From the NCBI RefSeq assembly GCF_009935865.1, contig NZ_QWEL01000002.1:1-64000 (forward strand): 64,000 nucleotides of DNA, in the 5' to 3' direction. Source of the DNA: Odoribacter sp. Z80. GTDB taxonomy: Bacteria > Bacteroidota > Bacteroidia > Bacteroidales > Marinifilaceae. The notes beneath the pieces are model-generated. The model had not been told where the DNA came from. It searched no databases and saw only the letters and a program-made list of their open reading frames with translations. The position numbers and the translations under genes are program-made. Below, in pieces: positions 51,847-61,845 of this stretch. How positions within the stretch are numbered: position 1 is the first letter of the stretch; each line of letters begins with the position of its first letter.

Positions 51847-54615
51847 ATGGCAGTTAGATTAAGTAAAATAGCCCGAGAATTTAATGTAGGACTTTCTACT
51901 ATTGTAGAATTCCTGCATAGCAAGGGGATTAAAATATCCTCAGACCCCAATGCCAAATTAACCGACGAAGATTATGCGTTAGTGGCTAAGGAATTTTCAT
52001 CCGACAGTTTAGTGAAGAAAGAATCTTCTTTGGTTGATTTAAAAAATAGTCGAAAGAAAAAAGAGACCGTTACATTGGATGAAGCAGGCAACGTCTCTAC
52101 GGAAACAGAAACACAAAAATCTGAAGATGATTTCATCTCGATAAAGGATGAAGTCAAATTGGAAAGTAAACTGAAAATAGTGGATCATATTGATTTAGAC
52201 CACAAAACCTCTGTTACGGAGACCCCTGAAATAACGGAAAATACCGAACAGGCTTCAGAACCAGAAGAAATGCCGGAAGTTCAGACGCCCGCATCAGAAA
52301 CGAAAGAGGAAATTCCTGAAGTAAAGGAAGAACCCCAAGAACCCGGTACGCCTTTTAAATTAGCCCAGCCGGCTTTAAAAGACGTAAAGGTTGTCGGAAC
52401 CATTGATTTGGATGCCATCAATCAACGGACCCGACCTCCTAAAAAAAGCAAGCAGGAAAAAGAACGCGACCGGAAAGAACTCCGCAAAAGCAACAAGCCT
52501 ATTGCCACCTCGGAAAATACAATATCACAGGATATGTCCGAGATAGCAGGAGAGGAAGACTCAGATATCCGGAAAAAAAGAAAAAGAATCCACCGTCAGG
52601 ATGAAAAAGTTCAGTTAGAACCACTGCCCTCTCCCAATAAAAACGCAAAAATTGAAGAAAACAAGAGAAAACTGAAGAAATTAAAGAAAAAGAAAAACGA
52701 AAAAACCGAAATTTCCGAAGAAGATATAGACAAACAAATTAAAGATACGTTTGCCCGTTTAGGAAGCAAGGGAAAATCCCAAACAGCAAAACACCGCCGG
52801 GACAAACGGGATGCTGCCCAACAAAAGCTACAAGCCGAAATAGAACAGGAAGAAAAAGAAAAAAGCATTCTCAAACTCACTGAGTTTGTTACTGTGGCAG
52901 AGTTAGCGACCATGATGAACATCAGTGTTACAGAGGTCATCTCGGCATGTATGTCCCTGGGATTGTTCGTTTCCATCAACCAACGTCTGGACGCAGAGAC
53001 CATCAATATCGTGGCTGATGAATTCGGATATTCCGTAGAATTCGTCAGTGTGGAAATACAAGAAGCCATCGAAGAGGAAGAAGATGATTCAGAAGAAAAC
53101 ATGCTGCCGCGTCCTCCCATCGTAACGGTGATGGGACATGTTGACCACGGTAAAACCTCTCTGTTGGACAGCATTCGCAAAACCAATGTAATTGCAGGAG
53201 AAGCGGGAGGAATCACCCAGCATATCGGTGCTTATAATGTGAAGTTAGCCGATGGCCGGGCCATCACTTTCCTGGATACTCCGGGACATGAAGCTTTTAC
53301 AGCCATGCGGGCCCGTGGAGCTCAGGTAACAGACATTGCCATTATCATTGTAGCAGCGGATGACAGCGTCATGCCCCAAACCATTGAGGCCATCAACCAC
53401 GCAAGTGCCGCCGGAGTTCCCATTGTATTTGCCATTAATAAAATCGACAAACCAGGTGCCAATCCGGATAAAATCCGCGAGGAACTGGCCAATATGAACT
53501 ATCTGGTAGAAGAATGGGGCGGTAAATACCAATGCCAGGAAATAGCAGCCAAAAAAGGACTTCATATTGAAGAGCTTTTGGAAAAAGTCCTGCTGGAAGC
53601 CGAATTGCTGGATTTGAAAGCGAATCCGCACAAAAAAGCGACAGGATCTATCATAGAATCCTCTCTCGACAAAGGACGTGGTTATGTTGCCACCATACTG
53701 GTACAATCCGGAACCCTAAAAACCGGAGACATCGTATTGGCAGGCCAGTATTTCGGGCATATCAAAGCAATGTTTAACGAAAGAGGCGAAAAAATAGAAA
53801 AAGCAGGTCCATCAGAACCAACTTTGATTTTGGGACTCAACGGAGCTCCTCAGGCCGGAGATAAATTCAATGTCATGGCCGATGATAAGGAAGCCAGACA
53901 ATTGGCCAACAAACGGGAACAATTACAGAGAGAACAAGGCCTGCGTACCCAGAAACACATTACCCTGGACGAAATCGGACGCCGTATTGCAATCGGTAAC
54001 TTCCAGGAGCTAAATATCATCGTGAAAGGTGACGTAGACGGTTCTATCGAAGCATTGTCCGATTCTCTGATCAAAATGTCGACAGATGAAATCCAGGTAA
54101 ACATTATTCATAAAGCCGTCGGACAGATTACGGAAGGCGATGTATTGCTGGCCGCAGCTTCCAACGCCATTATTGTCGGTTTCCAGGTACGTCCTTCTAT
54201 GAGCGCCCGTAAATTAGCAGAAAAAGAACAGATCGACATCCGGCTTTACTCTGTCATCTACCAGGCAATAGAAGAATTAAAATCAGCCATGGAAGGAATG
54301 CTTTCTCCGGAAATCAAAGAAGAAATTATTGGTACAGTAGAAGTACTGGAAACATTCAGGATTTCCAAAGTAGGCACTATCGCAGGTTGTATCGTCCGGG
54401 ACGGAAAAATCAACCGTACGGCAAAAGTACGTGTCATTCGGGACGGCATTGTCATCTATACCGGAGCTCTCGGTTCCTTAAAACGTTTTAAGGATGATGT
54501 AAAAGAAGTTGCCAAAGGATTCGAATGCGGTCTGAATATCGAAAATTACAACGACATCGCAGTAGGCGATATTGTTGAAGGTTATCAGGAAGTAGAAGTG
54601 AAAAAAACACTTTAA
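51847..54615 (+). CDS. infB: Translation initiation factor IF-2
   Basis: The GTPase that places initiator tRNA on the ribosome. With the ATG at 51847 it is 922 aa; the frame is open from TTG at 51838, but that adds only three residues. An N-terminal IF2N helix ([25 protein letters not shown]) is followed by a long charged linker rich in Glu and Lys (about 60-370). The G domain has [20 protein letters not shown] and NKIDKPGA, and the IF2 domains 2-4 end in [11 protein letters not shown]. It is the third gene of the operon. Confidence 0.97.
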   Translation: MAVRLSKIAREFNVGLSTIVEFLHSKGIKISSDPNAKLTDEDYALVAKEFSSDSLVKKESSLVDLKNSRKKKETVTLDEAGNVSTETETQKSEDDFISIKDEVKLESKLKIVDHIDLDHKTSVTETPEITENTEQASEPEEMPEVQTPASETKEEIPEVKEEPQEPGTPFKLAQPALKDVKVVGTIDLDAINQRTRPPKKSKQEKERDRKELRKSNKPIATSENTISQDMSEIAGEEDSDIRKKRKRIHRQDEKVQLEPLPSPNKNAKIEENKRKLKKLKKKKNEKTEISEEDIDKQIKDTFARLGSKGKSQTAKHRRDKRDAAQQKLQAEIEQEEKEKSILKLTEFVTVAELATMMNISVTEVISACMSLGLFVSINQRLDAETINIVADEFGYSVEFVSVEIQEAIEEEEDDSEENMLPRPPIVTVMGHVDHGKTSLLDSIRKTNVIAGEAGGITQHIGAYNVKLADGRAITFLDTPGHEAFTAMRARGAQVTDIAIIIVAADDSVMPQTIEAINHASAAGVPIVFAINKIDKPGANPDKIREELANMNYLVEEWGGKYQCQEIAAKKGLHIEELLEKVLLEAELLDLKANPHKKATGSIIESSLDKGRGYVATILVQSGTLKTGDIVLAGQYFGHIKAMFNERGEKIEKAGPSEPTLILGLNGAPQAGDKFNVMADDKEARQLANKREQLQREQGLRTQKHITLDEIGRRIAIGNFQELNIIVKGDVDGSIEALSDSLIKMSTDEIQVNIIHKAVGQITEGDVLLAAASNAIIVGFQVRPSMSARKLAEKEQIDIRLYSVIYQAIEELKSAMEGMLSPEIKEEIIGTVEVLETFRISKVGTIAGCIVRDGKINRTAKVRVIRDGIVIYTGALGSLKRFKDDVKEVAKGFECGLNIENYNDIAVGDIVEGYQEVEVKKTL

Positions 54616-54714
54616 TTATTCATTAAGTAACTTTTAACACCTGTTTGATATAAAGGTTAGCATTTTATTTCTTTACTTTGTCTAAATATAAAGTAATTAC
54701 TAAAGAAATCAGAA

Positions 54715-55176
54715 ATGAAAAAAAGATTTGCAATATTGATGTTAGCGGCAGTTTTCACCACCACTGTAACTGCCCAGATCTTAAAACCGGTGAAATGGCA
54801 ATTTAACACCAAACAAATCAGTGAAGGCATTTACGATATTGAATGCAAAGCAACCATTGATGCCACCTGGCACCTTTATGACACGAAGTTGCCGGAAGGA
54901 GGTCCTCTTTCAACCAGTTTTAATCTCGATGAAGATGAAACTTCCGGAATCGAACTGGTTGGAAACTTCAAAGCAACCAGCACCCCAAAAACCGAGCATA
55001 GCCAGGCTTTTGACATGGAGCTGCGTTTTTTCACCAATTCAGTGACTTTCGTACAACGGGTAAAGGTAACCAAACCGGAAGCCAATCTCGTAGGTTTCAT
55101 TGAATTTATGGCTTGTACAGGGGGACAATGTACCCCACCCACCGAAGCTGATTTTAAATTTGTTTTGAAAAAATAA
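54715..55176 (+). CDS. Stand-alone DsbD N-terminal-type domain protein
   Basis: A 153-aa exported protein (signal peptide KKRFAILMLAAVFTTTVTAQ) consisting of one domain like the N-terminal part of the thiol-disulfide transporter DsbD. The strands KWQFNTKQISEGIYDIECKATIDATWHLYDTKLPEGGPLSTSF and the end motif FMACTGGQCTPPTE match, with the redox cysteines Cys134 and Cys139. The membrane and thioredoxin domains of DsbD are absent and the next gene is unrelated. It may be a periplasmic electron acceptor that works with a DsbD or TlpA elsewhere; that is inference. A terminator follows. Confidence 0.82.
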   Translation: MKKRFAILMLAAVFTTTVTAQILKPVKWQFNTKQISEGIYDIECKATIDATWHLYDTKLPEGGPLSTSFNLDEDETSGIELVGNFKATSTPKTEHSQAFDMELRFFTNSVTFVQRVKVTKPEANLVGFIEFMACTGGQCTPPTEADFKFVLKK

Positions 55177-55197
55177 GTCAGACAAAACTACTGTAAT

Positions 55198-55240
55198 AGA
55201 GACAAAGACTGAAATCCATTTTCTGTTTTTGTCTCTTTTT
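55198..55240 (+). terminator. Terminator after the DsbD-domain gene
   Basis: A 9-bp stem (agagacaaa 55198-55206 with tttgtctct 55228-55236) has a 21-nt loop and is followed by TTTT. It ends 12 nt before the next ATG, so it also lies in that gene's upstream region. Confidence 0.65.
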
Positions 55241-55251
55241 ATTTATCACGT

Positions 55252-56343
55252 ATGAAGCTACTCTTTTTCTTGGGATTTTGTTTCCTGTTTTATCCGACAT
55301 ACAGCCAGCCCTGGATTCATCCGGACCGGAATACTACCTCGGAAGACCTCACTCTCTTTTTTACAGGGGATGTCATGCAACATGCCCCTCAAATCAAAGG
55401 AGCCTGGGATACCTTACGAAAAGATTATAATTATCTGCCGTGTTTCCAATACATCAGTCCCTACTGGAAAAAAGCAGACTATGTTTTTGCCAACCTCGAA
55501 ACAACCCTTTCTAACCGTAACTTCAGTGGCTATCCCCAGTTTTGCGCCCCCTGGCAATTGGCACGAGACCTGAAAGAAAGCGGCGTAAATATCCTGACCA
55601 CCAACAACAATCATAGTTGTGACAAAGGAGCTCAAGGCATAAAACAAACACTCTACTATCTGGATTCTTTGAACCTCCCCCACACCGGTACTTTTACCGA
55701 CAGTATCTCATGGGTCACCCAAACACCTTTATACATTCGGCATTATCCCTTTAAAATCGCTTTGCTTAGCTATACTTACGGAACCAATGGAATCCCTGTT
55801 ACCCAAGGCCAGGTCGTGTCCATGATTGATACTCTGACCATGCTCAGACACATCAACAAAGCCATAGTGGACTCAGCAACCAACATCATCGCCGTTGTAC
55901 ATTGGGGCATTGAATATCAAACCTCCCCCACTCAGGCACAAAAACGGCTGGCCCATTGGCTACATTCTCAGGGAGTTGACATCGTCATCGGCTCACACCC
56001 CCACGTCGTACAACCTCTGGAATATGTCATAAGCGGCCAAGACACCACCGGTATTACGGTTTACTCACTCGGTAATTTCGTATCTAACCAAAGTAAACGC
56101 CACACCAATGGCGGAATCAGCGTAGAATTAACCTTAAAAAGGATATATGGACGCACCCGTTATCAGATGCGGTATCTGAGCCATTATGTCTACCGCCCCC
56201 TTGATAACCATCTCCGAAGATATTATGTCATTCCTGAACCCCTTGCCCCCCAAATATTGGGTGAGCAGGACAAAGTTCTATACAAAGAGTTCTTCAACGA
56301 TACCGATTCAATTATCGGAACAGCAGCCGGCAAATTATTTTAG
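55252..56343 (+). CDS. CapA/PgsA-type metallophosphatase-fold protein
   Basis: A 363-aa exported protein of the bacterial capsule-synthesis CapA family (calcineurin-like fold), originally named for poly-gamma-glutamate export. The signal peptide is KLLFFLGFCFLFYPTYSQ. Conserved motifs in order are FTGDVMQHAP, FANLETTLS, TTNNNHSCDKG, VVHWGIEYQ and GSHPHVVQP. No capB or capC lies nearby, so a role in poly-glutamate is doubtful; in Bacteroidetes these isolated proteins are probably envelope phosphoesterases of unknown substrate. Confidence 0.88.
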   Translation: MKLLFFLGFCFLFYPTYSQPWIHPDRNTTSEDLTLFFTGDVMQHAPQIKGAWDTLRKDYNYLPCFQYISPYWKKADYVFANLETTLSNRNFSGYPQFCAPWQLARDLKESGVNILTTNNNHSCDKGAQGIKQTLYYLDSLNLPHTGTFTDSISWVTQTPLYIRHYPFKIALLSYTYGTNGIPVTQGQVVSMIDTLTMLRHINKAIVDSATNIIAVVHWGIEYQTSPTQAQKRLAHWLHSQGVDIVIGSHPHVVQPLEYVISGQDTTGITVYSLGNFVSNQSKRHTNGGISVELTLKRIYGRTRYQMRYLSHYVYRPLDNHLRRYYVIPEPLAPQILGEQDKVLYKEFFNDTDSIIGTAAGKLF

Positions 56344-56463
56344 GTAGTTAACAGGTATCTGTCTTTCCCGCAATCGAGTACGTAAATATTTTTATGCTCA
56401 TCCTTCATATCAACAATAAAATGTGTAATTTCGTAAAACAAACCAATAAAATTGAATACTACC

Positions 56464-56844
56464 ATGAAAATTGCAGTTATTGCCCATGACGGGAAAAAAG
56501 CAGAAATGGTTGCCTTTCTCAACAAGCACATGGACTTTCTGAAATCTGTAGGCACAGAAATCGTAGCAACAGGAACTACCGGCAAACATGCACAAGATGC
56601 AGGATTAGAAGTAGAGCGTTTATTATCCGGGCCATTAGGGGGAGATGCACAAATTGCCGCACTGGTCGCAGAACATAAAGTATCTATGGTTATTTTCTTT
56701 CGTGACCCTCTGGGAAAACATCCCCATGAACCGGACGTACAAATGCTGATGCGGGTTTGCGATGTACACAATGTTCCCATTGCTACCAACCCATCCACAG
56801 CAGAAATGATGATTCAAGGCTTTCTTGAAATCCACAAAAAATAA
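56464..56844 (+). CDS. mgsA: Methylglyoxal synthase
   Basis: Converts dihydroxyacetone phosphate to methylglyoxal and phosphate, a bypass of lower glycolysis under phosphate limitation or carbon overflow. With the ATG at 56464 it is 126 aa and begins KIAVIAHDGKK; a TTG four codons upstream is less likely. Phosphate-binding and catalytic motifs are seen as TGTTGKHAQ, GPLGGDAQIAA (catalytic Asp62), FFRDPLGKHPHEPDV and the final IATNPSTAEMMI. It is monocistronic. Confidence 0.95.
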   Translation: MKIAVIAHDGKKAEMVAFLNKHMDFLKSVGTEIVATGTTGKHAQDAGLEVERLLSGPLGGDAQIAALVAEHKVSMVIFFRDPLGKHPHEPDVQMLMRVCDVHNVPIATNPSTAEMMIQGFLEIHKK

Positions 56845-56913
56845 TACCGCCTCCCCCTTTCGTTAAAAGCGAATGAAACAAATATGAATTTTTTATTAAA
56901 ATAAACGAAAACC

Positions 56914-56944
56914 TTTGCGCTGCTCCATAAAAAAGTTATATTTG
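56914..56944 (+). promoter_or_regulatory. Promoter of the heavy-metal efflux operon
   Basis: TTTG (56914-56917), a 19-nt spacer and TATATTTG (56937-56944) form a perfect Bacteroidetes promoter ending 17 nt before the ATG of the His-rich small protein. No obvious metal-responsive operator was seen. Confidence 0.7.
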
Positions 56945-56961
56945 TTTATCAAATCCGGCAG

Positions 56962-57378
56962 ATGAATTTAAAAAACTTTACAGCAATATTTTTTATTTCT
57001 TTCGCAAGCATCATCATGCTTGCTTTTGCTGTAATACCTCATCATCACCACGGAGATTATATCTGTTTTGAAGCAACACACTGTGAGTCCGGAGCTCCGA
57101 TACCGGGACATACCCCCGAGAAAAATATTCCAGACACACACCACAGTTGCGGCAGAAATCTTTTCCAAACCCAGCCTATCCGGAATTCATCTTCATCCCA
57201 TTCTTTGGATGAAGGAAAATATTTTATAGAAACTTTCTTTGTCCTTTCGGATCTACTGAATTTTCTTTCATCAGAAGCCGAAAATAAACTCCTTTTTTCC
57301 GGCTTCTACCGGGAAAAACTCCATGCGACCTGTTTTATTTTTGATTTTTCCGGCAGAGCCCCTCCATATCGGGGTTAA
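56962..57378 (+). CDS. Exported His/Cys-rich small protein of the metal efflux operon
   Basis: A 138-aa protein with a signal peptide or anchor (KNFTAIFFISFASIIMLAFAVI) followed by PHHHHGDYICFEATHCESG and later THHSCGRN, a dense set of possible metal ligands. The rest is polar with an aromatic FFVLSDLLNFLSS segment. I do not have a firm family name for it; similar small exported proteins sit before CusB/CzcB-type genes in Bacteroidetes. It lies directly after the operon promoter and 117 nt before the adaptor gene. A periplasmic metal-binding role is inferred from composition and context. Confidence 0.75.
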   Translation: MNLKNFTAIFFISFASIIMLAFAVIPHHHHGDYICFEATHCESGAPIPGHTPEKNIPDTHHSCGRNLFQTQPIRNSSSSHSLDEGKYFIETFFVLSDLLNFLSSEAENKLLFSGFYREKLHATCFIFDFSGRAPPYRG

Positions 57379-57495
57379 GTGAATGACCCCCTATCATTTT
57401 CTGTCAGCAAACCATACAGTCCATAGCATGTACCGTCACTTGCACATGCCTGACTCATCGGATTTCTGAAATTAACATTACAAATATGCACCACC

Positions 57496-58659
57496 ATGAA
57501 ATCATTTATTATATTTATTATTTTGCCCGTTCTATTTTTATACGGCTGTAAAAACGCATCCACTCATGACCATTCAGATAAAATCACAGAAAATCATGAA
57601 GGTCACAACCACGAAAATGAAAATGCCGGACACGGGGATGAAATTATCTTTACAAAAAAACAGGCAGCACAAACCGATTTTAAAGTAGAAGAAATACAAC
57701 CGGGTGTTTTCCACCAGGTCATAAAAACCAGTGGTCAAATACTTCCGGCACCGGGAGATGAATCTGCGCTCGTCGCGACCAATAATGGTATCATCTCCTT
57801 TGCCAACCATAAACTTACGGCAGGCAGTGCCGTCCATAAAGGGCAAATCTTATTTCACATTGCCTCCAAAAACATCAGCGAAGGAGATTACTATTCCCGG
57901 ATTTCTGCCAACTATGAAAAAACAACCGCAGAATACGAACGGGCACAAAAACTGGTGGCAGACAAAATCATTTCTCAGAAAGAATTTGAAGAAATCCGCC
58001 TGAACTACCAGAATGCCAGAATTGCTTATGACGCCATTTCCGACAAACACTCCTCTCAGGGAATAAGCCTAACCAGCCCCTTAACCGGATATATTAAAAA
58101 CATTGCTATAAAAGACGGAGAGTATGTCACTGCAGGTCAGACTGTAGCTACTATCTCCCAAAATAAACGGTTGATTTTGCGGGCCGATGTATCCGAAAAA
58201 CACTACGGTTCTCTGAATCGTATCCAAAGTGCAAACTTCCGGACTCCTTACGACAACCAAACGTACCGCTTGTCCGATTTAGCCGGCAAACTTTTGTCAG
58301 CCGGCAAAACTGCCGAGAACAACAGTTTCTATATTCCGGTGACCTTCGAATTTGACAATCGGGGAGAAATCATTCCCGGTGCTTTTGTCGAAATTTATCT
58401 TATTTCTTCTCCGATGGAAAATGTCATCCATATCCCCCTGAGTGCTTTAACCAATGAAATGGGATATTTTTATGTCTACAAACAATTGGATGAAGAAGGT
58501 TTTCAGAAACAAGAAGTAGAAATCGGGGTCAATGACGGAAAGGAAGTACAAATATTGAAAGGATTGAAACCCGGCGAGCGGGTAGTTACCCGTGGTGCCT
58601 ACCAAGTGAAAATGGCTGCCTCATCCGGAACAATTCCGGGACATAACCACGAACACTAA
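57496..58659 (+). CDS. RND efflux periplasmic adaptor lipoprotein (CusB/CzcB-type)
   Basis: A 387-aa membrane-fusion protein linking the RND pump to the TolC-like channel. The lipobox is FLYGC (lipid Cys18). The next 35 residues are very His-rich (STHDHSDKITENHEGHNHENENAGHGDE), and the protein ends in PGHNHEH. The lipoyl-like domain (ATNNGIISFANHKLTAGSAVHKGQILFHIAS) is split by a helical hairpin (about 135-185), and a beta-barrel and membrane-proximal domain follow. Histidine clusters at both ends point to divalent metal export. Confidence 0.93.
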   Translation: MKSFIIFIILPVLFLYGCKNASTHDHSDKITENHEGHNHENENAGHGDEIIFTKKQAAQTDFKVEEIQPGVFHQVIKTSGQILPAPGDESALVATNNGIISFANHKLTAGSAVHKGQILFHIASKNISEGDYYSRISANYEKTTAEYERAQKLVADKIISQKEFEEIRLNYQNARIAYDAISDKHSSQGISLTSPLTGYIKNIAIKDGEYVTAGQTVATISQNKRLILRADVSEKHYGSLNRIQSANFRTPYDNQTYRLSDLAGKLLSAGKTAENNSFYIPVTFEFDNRGEIIPGAFVEIYLISSPMENVIHIPLSALTNEMGYFYVYKQLDEEGFQKQEVEIGVNDGKEVQILKGLKPGERVVTRGAYQVKMAASSGTIPGHNHEH

Positions 58660-58734
58660 ATCAAGATTTCAGCAATATTACTTCAAAGCTACCCCATTAA
58701 AATCATCTGTTCGAAATTATAAGAATACATCATT

Positions 58735-61700
58735 ATGCTAAATAAAATCATACAATATTCGCTACACAACCGCCTATTGGTCATGATAGCAGCCATCGCC
58801 CTACTCATATGGGGAAGTATTACTGCCCATGAAATGGAGGTTGATGTTTTTCCGGACCTGAATGCTCCCACAGTAGTTGTCATGACAGAAGCCCAGGGAA
58901 TGGCACCGGAAGAAGTGGAGCGCCTCGTTACTTTCCCCATAGAAACAGCCGTTAATGGGGCCACAGATGTCAGGCGGGTCCGTTCCTCCTCCACCACCGG
59001 TTTCTCGGTAGTATGGGTTGAATTTGAATGGGGAACAAACATCTATACAGCCCGGCAAATCGTATCTGAAAAACTGTCTACCCTTGGAGATGCGTTGCCC
59101 ACGAATGCGGGACGCCCTACCTTAGGCCCTCAGTCTTCCATTCTGGGAGAAATGATGATTATCGGACTGACAGCCGAAACAACCTCTTTACAGGACCTCA
59201 GGACCATTGCAGACTGGACCATACGCCCCCGCCTCCTGTCTACCGGAGGTGTCGCTCAGGTTGCCGTTATTGGTGGGGATATTAAAGAATATCAGATTCT
59301 TCTTGACCCTATCCGGATGAAACACTACAACATTAGTCTGGACGAAATTCTTCCGGTAGTAGAAAATATGAACCAAAATGCCACAGGGGGTATCCTTTAT
59401 GAATATGGAAACGAATATATCGTTCAAGGCACTCTGGCAACAACCCATCCGGAAGAATTGGGAAAAGCAGTGATAAAAACCACGAATGATCTGCCTGTCA
59501 CCATAGCTGATATTGCCGAAGTCCGTATAGGCGCCAAAACTCCGAAATTAGGTCTGGCCTCGGAAAAAGGTCAGCCGGCAGTCCTCATCACCGTAACCAA
59601 ACAACCCGGCACCAATACGCTGGAATTAACGGACAAATTAGACGCTTCACTCGCTGAATTGCAAAAAACTCTGCCTCAGGATGTTACTGTCTCCACTGAT
59701 ATATTCAGGCAGTCCCGTTTCATCACAAGTTCCATCAATAACATACAAAAAGCTTTATTTGAAGGAGCTGTTTTTGTCGTTATTGTGTTGTTTTTCTTCC
59801 TCATGAATTTCCGGACCACCTTGATTTCATTAGTCGCTTTACCTTTATCCATGTTGATGGCCATTCTCGTTCTGCATGCTTTCGGGCTGACCATTAACAC
59901 CATGAGTCTCGGAGGTTTAGCCATTGCTATCGGGTCATTGGTGGACGATGCCATTGTGGATGTGGAGAATGTATATAAACGGCTACGGGAGAATCACTTA
60001 AAGCCCAAAACAGAACAAGAAGCTACTTTAAAAATCGTCTTCGAAGGTTCAAAAGAAGTCCGCACCCCCATCCTGAACTCTACCTTGATTATCGTCGCAT
60101 GCTTTCTGCCGTTATTTTTCCTTTCAGGTATGGAAGGACGCATGCTGATTCCCTTAGGTATCGCCTTTATTGTCGCGTTATTCGCTTCTACCATCATAGC
60201 CTTGACACTTACTCCCGTGCTTTGCAGCTATTTACTGGCAACCCCCAAAGCATTACAAAAAAGCGAAAAAGAGCCCTATGTCTCCAGAAGCTTAAAAAGG
60301 ATATACCAAAAGTCCCTCCAATGGGCCCTCCACCACAAAAAAATAATCCTGGGAACTGCCGGCGGACTACTCATCATAACTTTAATCCTGCTTTTTCAAT
60401 TAGGCAGAAGCTTCCTGCCTCCTTTCAACGAAGGTTCGCTTACCATCAATGTAAGTACAATGCCCGGAATTTCCCTGGAAGAATCGGATAAAATGGGATT
60501 GCTGGCCGAAAAAGTTTTGATGAACATTCCGGAAATTCAAACTGTGGCCAGAAAAACAGGACGTGCCGAACTGGACGAACATGCTCTGGGGGTGAATACT
60601 TCCGAAATCGAAGCTCCTTTTGTGTTGCAGGAACGAAGCCGGGACGAATTTCTGGCCGATGTTCGCAAACAATTAGGACAATTAAAAGGAGCCAACATTG
60701 AAATCGGCCAGCCCATCTCCCACCGGATTGATGCCATGCTCTCCGGTACAAAGGCAAACATAGCCATAAAACTGTTCGGAGCAGATTTAAACAAACTTTT
60801 CAACCTCGGAAATGAAATCAAAAATACGATACAGAATATCGACGGAATCGCAGACTTAACCTTAGAGCAACAAATTGAACGTCCCCAGCTACAAATCATT
60901 CCCAAACGGGATATATTGGCTAAATACGGCATAACCCTCCCCCAGTTCTCGGAATTCATCCAGGTAGCTTTAGCAGGGAAAGTTATCTCACAAGTTAACG
61001 AAGGAGGAAAGGTTTTCGACCTGACTGTGAAAGTAGAGGACAGTCAAAGAGCTACGATGGAACATGTCGGAGAATTAACCCTGGATGCTAACGGACGTAA
61101 AATCCCCCTCCATTACATAGCAGAAATTCTTCCTCTGAGCGGTCCCAATACCATCAGCCGGGAAAATGTACAACGCAAAATAGTGGTATCAGCCAATGTT
61201 GCCGGCCGCGACCTGAAAGGAGTTGTAAATGACATACAAGCCACTATCGCCGACCGGATCTCCCTGCCGGAAGGATATCACATCGAATATGGCGGACAAT
61301 TTGAAAGCGAAGCTGCCGCTTCCCGCACTCTTTTTCTGACGTCCCTGATTTCCATCCTGCTGATATTCCTCATCCTTTACCATGAATTCAGAAGCCTTTC
61401 GCTTTCCGGTATTATCATGCTGAATCTTCCTCTCGCCATTATCGGAGGAGTCATCAGCATTTGGTTCACCTCGGGAGTCATCAGCATACCTTCTATCATC
61501 GGCTTCATCTCTTTATTCGGTATCGCAACCCGCAACGGTATACTTTTAGTTGCACACTACAACACCCTCCGCAAACAAGGATTCAATCTCCGGGAAAGTA
61601 TCATCCAGGGTTCACAGGACCGGCTGAATCCAATTCTGATGACGGCTCTCACCTCCGCATTAGCCCTCATACCCTTAGCCATAGGAGGAGACTTGCCCGG

Positions 61701-61839
61701 CAATGAAATTCAGAGCCCTATGGCCCAGGTTATTCTGGGAGGATTACTAAGTTCCACCCTCCTGAACGGTTTTGTAGTACCCGTTGTGTATTACCTTTTA
61801 AACCAAAATTCAAAACAAACAAATACATTAGTCCATTAA
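58735..61839 (+). CDS. CusA/CzcA-type RND heavy-metal efflux pump
   Basis: A proton-driven inner-membrane transporter of 1034 aa with 12 transmembrane helices and two large periplasmic loops. Typical features are VFPDLNAPTVVVMTEAQGMAPEEVERLVTFPIE, the TM4 segment AIAIGSLVDDAIVDVENVYKRL with its two adjacent acidic residues, and GIATRNGILLVAHY in the C-terminal half. Whether it exports Cu/Ag or Zn/Co/Cd cannot be read reliably from these motifs. It lies between the adaptor and the TolC-like gene, with only 6 nt to the latter. Confidence 0.95.
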   Translation: MLNKIIQYSLHNRLLVMIAAIALLIWGSITAHEMEVDVFPDLNAPTVVVMTEAQGMAPEEVERLVTFPIETAVNGATDVRRVRSSSTTGFSVVWVEFEWGTNIYTARQIVSEKLSTLGDALPTNAGRPTLGPQSSILGEMMIIGLTAETTSLQDLRTIADWTIRPRLLSTGGVAQVAVIGGDIKEYQILLDPIRMKHYNISLDEILPVVENMNQNATGGILYEYGNEYIVQGTLATTHPEELGKAVIKTTNDLPVTIADIAEVRIGAKTPKLGLASEKGQPAVLITVTKQPGTNTLELTDKLDASLAELQKTLPQDVTVSTDIFRQSRFITSSINNIQKALFEGAVFVVIVLFFFLMNFRTTLISLVALPLSMLMAILVLHAFGLTINTMSLGGLAIAIGSLVDDAIVDVENVYKRLRENHLKPKTEQEATLKIVFEGSKEVRTPILNSTLIIVACFLPLFFLSGMEGRMLIPLGIAFIVALFASTIIALTLTPVLCSYLLATPKALQKSEKEPYVSRSLKRIYQKSLQWALHHKKIILGTAGGLLIITLILLFQLGRSFLPPFNEGSLTINVSTMPGISLEESDKMGLLAEKVLMNIPEIQTVARKTGRAELDEHALGVNTSEIEAPFVLQERSRDEFLADVRKQLGQLKGANIEIGQPISHRIDAMLSGTKANIAIKLFGADLNKLFNLGNEIKNTIQNIDGIADLTLEQQIERPQLQIIPKRDILAKYGITLPQFSEFIQVALAGKVISQVNEGGKVFDLTVKVEDSQRATMEHVGELTLDANGRKIPLHYIAEILPLSGPNTISRENVQRKIVVSANVAGRDLKGVVNDIQATIADRISLPEGYHIEYGGQFESEAAASRTLFLTSLISILLIFLILYHEFRSLSLSGIIMLNLPLAIIGGVISIWFTSGVISIPSIIGFISLFGIATRNGILLVAHYNTLRKQGFNLRESIIQGSQDRLNPILMTALTSALALIPLAIGGDLPGNEIQSPMAQVILGGLLSSTLLNGFVVPVVYYLLNQNSKQTNTLVH

Positions 61840-61845
61840 AATATT

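Noticed and set aside
57375-57563. 62-codon minus-strand frame before the adaptor gene
   Set aside because: It overlaps the starts and ends of two plus-strand genes of the efflux operon and has no family features.
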